From contig CAYTWB010000083.1 in NCBI GenBank assembly GCA_964441945.1, forward strand, positions 1 through 15,768: a stretch of 15,768 nucleotides of DNA, in the 5' to 3' direction. Of this stretch, positions 1 through 6,681 are shown piece by piece. A program made the position numbers and the translations under genes. The stretch comes from JADGQM01 sp964441945 (GTDB lineage: Bacteria; Desulfobacterota; Syntrophobacteria; Syntrophobacterales; Syntrophobacteraceae). The notes beneath the pieces were generated by a model that ran no database searches, had not been told where the DNA came from, and saw only the letters and a list, made by a program, of their open reading frames with translations. How positions within the stretch are numbered: the first letter of the stretch is position 1; every line of letters starts with the position of its first letter.

Positions 1-149
1 GATTGCAAGGTCGTGATTTAAATTATGAACTATTTGAGAACAGGTTCACCGTGCCAGACAATGAACAAATGGTTGACAGAAAAAAGGATACGGTTTACCT
101 GCTTTATGAGTCTCTCATTATCATGTTGATGAGGGAGGGGTCCTTATGA
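1..149 (+). CDS. C-terminal end of an unidentified protein (partial)
   Basis: A reading frame enters from the left edge (complete codons from base 3) and stays open for 48 codons to a TGA at 147-149. The tail is mixed polar and hydrophobic, includes DLNYELFENRF and ends in LLYESLIIMLMREGSL. It has normal protein-like composition. The stop overlaps the next start as ATGA, which is typical of translationally coupled operon genes and supports this frame being real. The good ribosome binding site for the next gene (GAGGGAGGGG, 131-140) lies inside this tail. I do not recognise the protein. Its position suggests it is the preceding member of the trehalose operon. Only about 48 residues are visible, so no function is proposed. 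Confidence 0.6.
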   Translation, partial: LQGRDLNYELFENRFTVPDNEQMVDRKKDTVYLLYESLIIMLMREGSL

Positions 150-406
150 GTGTGTTCCGGCGGTCACCCGAGAAACGCTTGTTCCCTGCCGGGACGACAA
201 TTCCTCAACCAGTCCTTCGCTGCCTCACAAGGGCATTCATTGCTCTTGGGAGCATCGTCTTCCTGGTCTCGCTCGCAGTCGTCATCATCGACTACATCTA
301 TGGTCGAGGCGTTGTATCAACGGGTCAAAGGCCCCAGCCAATGAGGCCGAGGTGGGAACAGGAGAGATCATTCCAGGGAGCTTATTGCCCTGTTCCAGCG
401 TCATGA
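146..406 (+). CDS. Small single-pass membrane protein, hypothetical
   Basis: This is an 86-residue ORF. Its ATG overlaps the stop of the preceding frame (ATGA) and follows a strong purine-rich ribosome binding site, GAGGGAGGGG, at 131-140. Residues 1-25 are basic and Pro-rich. Residues of about 29-51 form one long hydrophobic segment (AFIALGSIVFLVSLAVVIID), a likely transmembrane helix. A short Arg/Pro-rich tail follows. The arrangement looks like a small inner-membrane protein. There is no cleavable signal-peptide pattern, because basic residues and about 25 residues precede the helix. It lies 72 bases ahead of the DUF5752 gene. I recognise no family, and a spurious ORF cannot be excluded, but the coupled start and helix favour a real gene. 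Confidence 0.5.
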   Translation: MSVFRRSPEKRLFPAGTTIPQPVLRCLTRAFIALGSIVFLVSLAVVIIDYIYGRGVVSTGQRPQPMRPRWEQERSFQGAYCPVPAS

Positions 407-428
407 GTCATCCATGGGGAGCTGAGCG

Positions 429-451
429 GCAGGGAGAAAACCCCTCCCTGC
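429..451 (+). other. Intergenic hairpin ahead of the DUF5752 gene
   Basis: A perfect 8-bp inverted repeat, GCAGGGAG / CTCCCTGC, with a 7-base loop (437-443) lies between the small membrane ORF and the DUF5752 gene. No T-run follows, so it is not a typical intrinsic terminator. It ends 15 bases before the ribosome binding site AGGAG (466-470). It could affect mRNA stability or processing within the operon. Its function is not shown. Confidence 0.35.
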
Positions 452-478
452 ATAGGATACGAACCAGGAGAAATGATT

Positions 479-1129
479 ATGGCAGAACCCTTTGCGGTCA
501 AAGACTGTGCGCTCATCGCCCTCGGAACCGGTGTGCGGGCGCAGAACCTCAGGGAGCTACGGGATCGGCTGCAGTCGATCCATCCGGCTTGCATCTATCA
601 CCACTTTTGGGGTGGCCTCCTCAGGCCTCTTTTTGATGATCCCGAGTACCAGAACGATTTTGCCGGGTGGGCCTGGCACGGTCTTCGGGATGCCCGGCTG
701 GCCGAGAAGCTGGCACTGGTCGACCCGAGTCAGTGTCCAAGCCTGGAGGACTTGCGCCGGGAGCTTGTCGAGGTCATTGAAGAGAGGCTCGAGGAGAGCG
801 AGTTTATTCCGTGGGCAAAGACCAACCAGCAATTCTATTTCGTTCGTTCGCAAATTGTCGTTTTCGATACAAACCTTCGCATCGAAGGTCCCGCAATGCT
901 TGCGGAGATGGTACCCCGCCTGTCGGTTGGAAGTATCTTCTATCATTTCATTGACGCTCGACGCAGGACCGCCAGCAGGAGGGACGACTTCAGCGAATGG
1001 CTGCTGGGATGCGGAGACCGCTGTGCGGAGATGGTGATTCCTCGATTGATCGCCATCGATCCCTATTTCAGCAGTTTGACGGAGTTGCGGCGCGAGTTGG
1101 AGAAGGTTTTCAAGGTTTGTCTTTTATAG
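479..1129 (+). CDS. DUF5752-family protein with two internal repeats
   Basis: This 216-residue protein resembles the DUF5752 family, which I recall being found next to trehalose-type glycosyltransferases; its biochemical function is not known to me. The start is placed at the second ATG (479), because AGGAG at 466-470 is 8 bases upstream. The ATG at 473 would leave only 2 bases. The protein appears internally duplicated. CIYHHF (38-43), FAGWAW (61-66) and VDPSQCPSLEDLRREL (81-96) are matched in order by SIFYHF (152-157), FSEWLL (171-176) and IDPYFSSLTELRREL (193-207). It has no signal peptide or membrane helix, so it is probably cytoplasmic. It ends 11 bases before the TreT-like gene. An accessory or regulatory partner of that enzyme is a reasonable inference, but nothing in the sequence proves it. 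The family name is from memory. Confidence 0.75.
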   Translation: MAEPFAVKDCALIALGTGVRAQNLRELRDRLQSIHPACIYHHFWGGLLRPLFDDPEYQNDFAGWAWHGLRDARLAEKLALVDPSQCPSLEDLRRELVEVIEERLEESEFIPWAKTNQQFYFVRSQIVVFDTNLRIEGPAMLAEMVPRLSVGSIFYHFIDARRRTASRRDDFSEWLLGCGDRCAEMVIPRLIAIDPYFSSLTELRRELEKVFKVCLL

Positions 1130-1140
1130 GAACGGGACCC

Positions 1141-2379
1141 ATGAGCTCTATGCTTGAACAATATTCTGAAATTGTGGGTGAAGATGTCGTCGATCATCTT
1201 CGGCAGCTTGCCAAAGCCCTGGAAGGGGCAAGGGTTGTACACGTCAACTCCACGCGGGAAGGAGGCGGGGTTGCAGAGATCCTGCACTGGCTGGTCCCGC
1301 TGAAACAAGAACTGGGCTTGAACGCAACCTGGGAGGTAATCACCGGCGAAGAAAGCTTTTATCAGTGCACCAAGAGCTTCCACAACGCACTGCAGGGCAC
1401 CGCTATCGCAATCCCCGAGTCACTGCTCAGGAGTTACGAAACCACTACCTTGAGGAATGCCGAGGCCATGCGGGAAAAGCTGGAAGAAGCGGATTTCGTT
1501 TTCATCCACGATCCCCAGCCGGCGCCCTTACTGAACTTCTGCCCCAACCGGAAAGGCAAATGGATCTGGCGCTGCCATATTGATTTGAGCCGTCCCTATC
1601 GGCCGGTGTGGAAGTATCTGCGCAACTTCGTCTCCGGATACGATGCCAGCGTCTGGTCGCTGGCCGAGTTCGTTCAGCCCCTTCCGCATCCTCAATACCT
1701 CATTCCTCCCAGCATCGACCCTTTGAGCGAAAAGAATGTTGAACTGGATCCGGGTGAAATCAACAGGGTGTACGAACAGTTCCATCTGGACCCTGAGCGC
1801 CCGATTGTCGTTCAGGTTTCCCGCTTCGATCGCTTTAAGGACCCGGTGGGAGCCATTCGCGCATGTCGGCTGGCCAAGACCTTTACGCCTTTCCAACTGG
1901 TGCTGGCCGGCGGCGGCGCCACGGATGATCCCGAGGGAGCGAGGGTCTTCGCGGAAGTGCAAGACGAGGCCAATAGCGACCCGGACATTCATCTCCTGCT
2001 CCTGCCCCCTGATGCTCATCGCACCGTCAACGCCCTCCAGAGGATTGCGGACGTGGTGCTGCAAAAATCCATCAAAGAGGGGTTCGGCCTGACGGTCACG
2101 GAAGCCATGTGGAAAGGAAAGGCCGTGATCGGCGGAGATGTCGGCGGCATCAAGCTCCAGGTCATCAATCATCACACGGGGTTCCTGGTCAGTACACCGG
2201 AAGGTGCAGCCCTGCGCATTCGCTACCTGTTGAAACATCGCAGCAGGCTGGAAGAGATGGGGAGTAAGGCCAAGGAGTTTGTGCGGGAAAACTTCCTGCT
2301 TACCCGTCATCTGCGGGAATACCTGACCCTCATGGTGGCCATCACGCATGGGACCGAGGAAAGGATTGAGCTTAGCTGA
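1141..2379 (+). CDS. treT: TreT-like trehalose synthase (GT4 glycosyltransferase)
   Basis: This 412-residue cytoplasmic GT-B enzyme of family GT4 resembles trehalose glycosyltransferring synthase, which reversibly joins NDP-glucose and glucose into trehalose. Visible signatures are VVHVNSTREGGGVAEIL (32-48, acceptor-side loop), IHDPQPAPL (122-130), WRCHIDLS (143-150), QVSRFDRFKDP (225-235; the Arg and Lys that contact donor phosphates) and QKSIKEGFGLTVTEAMWKG (308-326). The last includes the GT4 E-x7-E pair at E313 and E321. VGGIKLQ (334-340) follows. The ATG at 1141 is chosen because AGGA (1128-1131) precedes it and the N-terminus then fits the family. Upstream in-frame ATGs would overlap the DUF5752 gene. 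The neighbouring TreY and TreZ support a trehalose role. A related GT4 making another glucoside is the main alternative. Confidence 0.88.
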   Translation: MSSMLEQYSEIVGEDVVDHLRQLAKALEGARVVHVNSTREGGGVAEILHWLVPLKQELGLNATWEVITGEESFYQCTKSFHNALQGTAIAIPESLLRSYETTTLRNAEAMREKLEEADFVFIHDPQPAPLLNFCPNRKGKWIWRCHIDLSRPYRPVWKYLRNFVSGYDASVWSLAEFVQPLPHPQYLIPPSIDPLSEKNVELDPGEINRVYEQFHLDPERPIVVQVSRFDRFKDPVGAIRACRLAKTFTPFQLVLAGGGATDDPEGARVFAEVQDEANSDPDIHLLLLPPDAHRTVNALQRIADVVLQKSIKEGFGLTVTEAMWKGKAVIGGDVGGIKLQVINHHTGFLVSTPEGAALRIRYLLKHRSRLEEMGSKAKEFVRENFLLTRHLREYLTLMVAITHGTEERIELS

Positions 2380-2413
2380 CATCCCGGGAAGAGATCGAGG
2401 TGGGGGTGAGAGT

Positions 2414-4255
2414 GTGAAGATTGGAGCGGAATTTCAACCGGATGGAAGGTGCCGTTTTGGAGTTTGGGCCCCCCTCCTGGATGAAGTGGTCCTGAAGATT
2501 GTTTCACCCCGTGAGCAGCGGGTCCCCATGAAGAGGGTCGATAAGGGGTATTGGGAAGCGACCTTCGCTGATCCATCTCCGGATATGCAGTATCTTTATT
2601 CACTCAATGGGGACATCGAGCGCCCCGATCCGGCTTCTCACTTCCAGCCCAACGGGGTGCATGGTCCTTCCCAGGTGGTGAATCACCACGATTTCGTATG
2701 GCAAGACCAGCGGTGGAAGGGCCTCGACCTTGCCGATCTGATCCTCTACGAGCTCCATGCCGGGACCTTCACCCCCCAGGGCACCTTCGACGCGATCATC
2801 CCAAGGATCGAGAACCTCGGCGAGCTCGGATTGAATGCCATCGAGATCATGCCGGTCGGCCAGTTCCCGGGAGAGCGGAACTGGGGATATGACGGTGTCT
2901 ACCCGTTTGCCGTGCAGAATTCCTATGGCGGGCCACGTGCCCTGAAAAGGCTGGTGAATGCCTGTCACCAGGCGGGCATGGCTGTTATCCTCGATGTCGT
3001 CTACAATCATCTGGGACCGGAAGGCAATTATCTTTGGGACTACGGGCCTTACTTCACCGATCGTTACCGGACACCCTGGGGAGATGCCGTCAATTTTGAC
3101 GGGGCTTACAGCGATGCAGTGAGACATTTTTTCATCGAGAACGCGCTTCATTGGTTCACCCACTACCATGTGGACGGGCTCCGGCTGGACGCCGTCCATG
3201 CCATTTATGACCGGAGCGCCGGCCCCTTTCTGCGGGAATTGGCGCAAAGGACGAAGGCCCTGTCCAACGACTTGCACCGCCCCTGTCATCTCATCGCTGA
3301 AAGCGACCTCAACGATGTCCGCCTGATCACGTCCCCGAAGTCGGGCGGGTATGGACTGAACGCGGTCTGGTGCGACGACTTCCATCATGCGCTCCACAGT
3401 CTGCTGGCGGGGGAAAGACACGGCTACTATGTGGATTTCGGCTCGGTCCATCATCTTGTCAAGGCAATGGGTGAGGGCTTTGTCTATTCGGGGGAGTATT
3501 CAACCTATCGTAAACACCGGCATGGGAGTTCGACCAAGGACCAGCCGGGTCGACAATTTGTGGTGTTTTCGCAGAATCACGACCAGGTCGGCAACCGCAT
3601 GCTGGGAGAGCGCCTCTCCCGGCTGGTAGACTTTGAATCCCTTAAGCTTTGTGCCGGCCTGGTCCTGCTGTCGCCTTATGTTCCCCTTCTTTTCATGGGG
3701 GAGGAATACGGTGAGGAGGCTCCCTTCCTCTATTTTGTGAGTCATTCCGACACGGATTTGATCGAGGCGGTGAGAAGCGGTCGCTCAGAGGAGTTTGCAT
3801 CCTTCAGGTGGCGCGGGGAGCCGCCCGATCCCCAAAGCATTCAGACTTTTAACTTGTCCAAACTCGATTGGCACAAGAGGAAGCAGGGGCGGCACCAACG
3901 CCTGCTTGCCCTCCATGGGGCGCTGATTCGGTTGAGGCGAGAGACCCCATGTCTTTCAAACCTGGACAAGGACCGGTTGGAAATAGTCGGCTGGGAAGAT
4001 CGCAAGACCATCCTGGTCAAGAGATGGAATAAGGCGGATAACAGCCGGGCGCTTTGCTTTTTCAATTTGAACCAGGACGATGTACCACTGGAAACGGCGG
4101 CGTGTGTGCCTGAGGCAGCCTGGAAGAAGAAACTGGATTCTTCCGAAACGATTTGGGATGGCCCGGGCACGGCGCTCCCGGATCATCTCGATGCGAAGCA
4201 CCCCATTCTTACAAGAGCGCACAGTTTTGCGGTCTATGTTGCGGAGGGAATCTGA
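2414..4255 (+). CDS. treZ: Malto-oligosyltrehalose trehalohydrolase TreZ
   Basis: This 613-residue GH13 enzyme hydrolyses the alpha-1,4 bond next to the terminal trehalose unit of maltooligosyltrehalose, releasing trehalose. It has an N-terminal immunoglobulin-like glucan-binding domain (about 1-95; FGVWAP at 15-20) and a catalytic barrel. The barrel shows DVVYNH (194-199), GLRLDAVHA with nucleophile D259, the TreZ-type LIAESDLND with acid E296, and FSQNHDQVGNR with D390. The start is placed at GTG 2414, behind a G-rich site (GAGGTGGGGGTGAG, 2397-2410). An ATG at 2348 would give a 22-residue non-family extension overlapping treT by 32 bases. It follows treT by 34 bases and ends 2 bases before the GH57 gene. 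It is cytoplasmic and acts after TreY. Identification is firm. Confidence 0.95.
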   Translation: MKIGAEFQPDGRCRFGVWAPLLDEVVLKIVSPREQRVPMKRVDKGYWEATFADPSPDMQYLYSLNGDIERPDPASHFQPNGVHGPSQVVNHHDFVWQDQRWKGLDLADLILYELHAGTFTPQGTFDAIIPRIENLGELGLNAIEIMPVGQFPGERNWGYDGVYPFAVQNSYGGPRALKRLVNACHQAGMAVILDVVYNHLGPEGNYLWDYGPYFTDRYRTPWGDAVNFDGAYSDAVRHFFIENALHWFTHYHVDGLRLDAVHAIYDRSAGPFLRELAQRTKALSNDLHRPCHLIAESDLNDVRLITSPKSGGYGLNAVWCDDFHHALHSLLAGERHGYYVDFGSVHHLVKAMGEGFVYSGEYSTYRKHRHGSSTKDQPGRQFVVFSQNHDQVGNRMLGERLSRLVDFESLKLCAGLVLLSPYVPLLFMGEEYGEEAPFLYFVSHSDTDLIEAVRSGRSEEFASFRWRGEPPDPQSIQTFNLSKLDWHKRKQGRHQRLLALHGALIRLRRETPCLSNLDKDRLEIVGWEDRKTILVKRWNKADNSRALCFFNLNQDDVPLETAACVPEAAWKKKLDSSETIWDGPGTALPDHLDAKHPILTRAHSFAVYVAEGI

Positions 4256-4257
4256 TA

Positions 4258-6681
4258 ATGGATCGTTATGTTTGCATTCACGGGCACTTTTATCAACCGC
4301 CCCGCGAGAATCCCTGGCTGGAAGAAATCGAACTGGAAGACTCTGCTCATCCGCACCATGACTGGAACGAGAAGATCACCGCCCAGTGCTATGCTCCGAA
4401 TGCGGCATCCCGCATCCTCGACCCGCAGAACCGAATCATTCAGATCGTGAATAATTACTCCAGAATCAGCTTCAATTTCGGCCCCACTCTGCTTTCCTGG
4501 TTGGAGAGACACGATCCGGAAACATACGGCGCCATCCTCGAGGCGGACGAACTGAGCCGCCAAAGGTTTTCTGGACATGGTTCCGCCCTCGCTCAGGTCT
4601 ATAATCACATGATCATGCCCCTGGCTAACCGAAGAGACAAGACCACCCAGGTTTTGTGGGCGATGCAAGACTTCAGAAAGCGATTCAGGAGGGACCCGGA
4701 GGGAATGTGGCTCCCCGAGACCGCGGTCGACCTTGAAACCCTTGAGGTTTTGGCTGATGTCGGCATTCGCTTTACTGTCCTGGCGCCCCGGCAGGCTTCC
4801 AGAATCAAGGAGATGGTTCGAGGCGGAAAGTGGCAGGATGTCGGAAACGGCGGGATTGATCCTTCGCGGGCTTACCGGTGTCTGCTGCGATCCGGGAAAA
4901 CCATCAGCCTCTTCTTCTTCGATGCCCCCGTCTCCCGGGACATTGCCTTCGGCGGGCTGTTGAACAGCGGGGACGCCTTTGCCCAGAGGCTGATCGGCAC
5001 CTTTTCCCCATCGCGCAACTGGCCCCAGCTGGTTCACATCGCCACCGACGGGGAGACCTTCGGGCACCACCATCGCTATGGTGATCGGGCCCTTGCCTAC
5101 TGCCTGCACGTTATCGAATCGCAAAACCTGGCCAGGTTGACGAACTACGCCGAGTATCTTGAGAAGCATCCGCCGACGCATCAGGTGGAAATCTTCGAGA
5201 ATTCATCATGGAGCTGCGTGCACGGTGTGGAAAGGTGGAGGAATGATTGCGGTTGCAGTTCAGGAATGCATTCCGGCTGGCATCAAGGATGGCGAAAACC
5301 GCTCAGAGAAGCCATGAACTGGCTGAGGGAGGCAGCTGCGGCCGTCTTTGAAAAAAAAGCCTCTTGCATTCTGCGTTCCCCGTGGGATGCCCGGAACGGC
5401 TACATCGAAGTCATACTGGAGCGGACCCCGGAGGTTATCGAGGATTTCTTCACCAGGCATGCCGCGAAGGAGCTTTCTTTTGAAGACAAACGCGACATCT
5501 TGACCCTCCTGGAAATGCAGCGCAACGCCATGCTCATGTACACCAGCTGCGGGTGGTTTTTTGACGAGGTCTCCGGGATCGAAACGGTCAAGGTCATGCA
5601 GTACGCCGCCATGGTGGTTCAACTGGCCGAGATGCTTCAGGGGCGGTATCTGGAAGGCAAATTCTTGAACCGCCTGGAGGGGGTGCCCAGCAATCTCCAC
5701 GGCAATGCCCGCAGGGTCTACGAACTCTATGTCAATCCCATGAAACTGGATCTCCTGCGCGTCGGGGTCCACTATGCCGTCTCCTCGTTGTTCGAGGAGT
5801 ATGAAGAGGAAACGAAGATCTATTGCTATCGCCTTGAAAGGGATATTCACAGAGTCCATGGTTCAGGAAAGCTGCGGCTGGCCATCGGGAAAACCAGGGT
5901 GAGCTCGGACTTGACCTGGGATAACGACACGCTGAGCTACGCCGTCCTCCACCTTGGAGACCACAACCTTAACGGTGCGGTGAGAAGGTTCCAGGGCGAC
6001 GAAGCCTTTTCCTCCATGGAACATGAAATCACAGCCGCTTTTGGTCGGGGCGACGTCCTGGAGGTGATCCGCATCATGGACCGCCATTATGGCGTGAACA
6101 ACTTCTCCATCTGGCATCTCTTCAAGGATGAACAACGGAAAGTGGTGAACCAGGTTTTGGATCGCACCGTTACGGATATCGAGATTTCTTACCGACGGAT
6201 CTACGACAACAGCTACGCCATCATGAACTTCCTGAGAGATCTCAATATACCTCTGTCAAAACCTTTTGGCATGGCTGCCGAATACATCATCAACGTGGAT
6301 CTCAGGAGGCTTTTCGAGGCGGAGGACATTGATCTGCAAAGACTCGAAAGCCTGATTTCGGCAGCCGATAGATGGCAGCTGCTCTTGGACCTCGATCTGC
6401 TGGGATTCACCGCCAGTCACTGGATCGCCAGGTCACTGGAAAGGATTGGCGGGACCGGGGAAGATATTCCCCTGCTCGAAATGACGTCCGGGGTCCTGCG
6501 GCTGCTGGGAACTATGGCCGTTGAATGCGTTCTTTGGAAGGCTCAGGACACCTATTTCTCCATTGTGCACGCGCTTTACGGCGGTATGAAGGAAAAGGCT
6601 GCGGCGGGAGATGAATCCGCTCAGAAGTGGGTCTCCGGATTTGAGGGCCTTGGCTCCCTCTTGAATGTGAAAGTCCCATGA
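4258..6681 (+). CDS. GH57 glycoside hydrolase with DUF3536 domain
   Basis: This 807-residue protein has a glycoside hydrolase family 57 N-terminal barrel and a long C-terminal helical region of the DUF3536 type. GH57 marks are HGHFYQPP (8-15), GHGSALAQVYNHMIMPLA (107-124), GMWLPE (149-154, E154 as presumed nucleophile) and ATDGETFGHHH (262-272, D264 as presumed acid/base). Family GH57 contains alpha-amylases, 4-alpha-glucanotransferases and branching enzymes acting on alpha-1,4-glucans. The activity of the DUF3536 subgroup is not established to my knowledge. The ATG at 4258 has GGAGG (4243-4247) ten bases upstream and lies 2 bases after the treZ stop (TGATAATG). No signal peptide is seen, so it is probably cytoplasmic. 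Its place between treZ and treY suggests it trims or rearranges the glucan that feeds TreY. Family is firm, reaction inferred. Confidence 0.88.
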   Translation: MDRYVCIHGHFYQPPRENPWLEEIELEDSAHPHHDWNEKITAQCYAPNAASRILDPQNRIIQIVNNYSRISFNFGPTLLSWLERHDPETYGAILEADELSRQRFSGHGSALAQVYNHMIMPLANRRDKTTQVLWAMQDFRKRFRRDPEGMWLPETAVDLETLEVLADVGIRFTVLAPRQASRIKEMVRGGKWQDVGNGGIDPSRAYRCLLRSGKTISLFFFDAPVSRDIAFGGLLNSGDAFAQRLIGTFSPSRNWPQLVHIATDGETFGHHHRYGDRALAYCLHVIESQNLARLTNYAEYLEKHPPTHQVEIFENSSWSCVHGVERWRNDCGCSSGMHSGWHQGWRKPLREAMNWLREAAAAVFEKKASCILRSPWDARNGYIEVILERTPEVIEDFFTRHAAKELSFEDKRDILTLLEMQRNAMLMYTSCGWFFDEVSGIETVKVMQYAAMVVQLAEMLQGRYLEGKFLNRLEGVPSNLHGNARRVYELYVNPMKLDLLRVGVHYAVSSLFEEYEEETKIYCYRLERDIHRVHGSGKLRLAIGKTRVSSDLTWDNDTLSYAVLHLGDHNLNGAVRRFQGDEAFSSMEHEITAAFGRGDVLEVIRIMDRHYGVNNFSIWHLFKDEQRKVVNQVLDRTVTDIEISYRRIYDNSYAIMNFLRDLNIPLSKPFGMAAEYIINVDLRRLFEAEDIDLQRLESLISAADRWQLLLDLDLLGFTASHWIARSLERIGGTGEDIPLLEMTSGVLRLLGTMAVECVLWKAQDTYFSIVHALYGGMKEKAAAGDESAQKWVSGFEGLGSLLNVKVP

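Noticed and set aside
73..101. TTGACA at 73-78 with a poor -10 (TACCTG) 17 bases on, as a promoter for the small membrane ORF
   Set aside because: It lies inside a continuous open frame that ends by ATGA overlap with the next gene, and the -10 is poor. The perfect -35 is probably chance coding sequence.
2348..2413. ATG at 2348 as the treZ start
   Set aside because: It would overlap treT by 32 bases and add 22 residues with no family resemblance, while GTG 2414 follows a G-rich ribosome binding site and gives the usual N-terminus.
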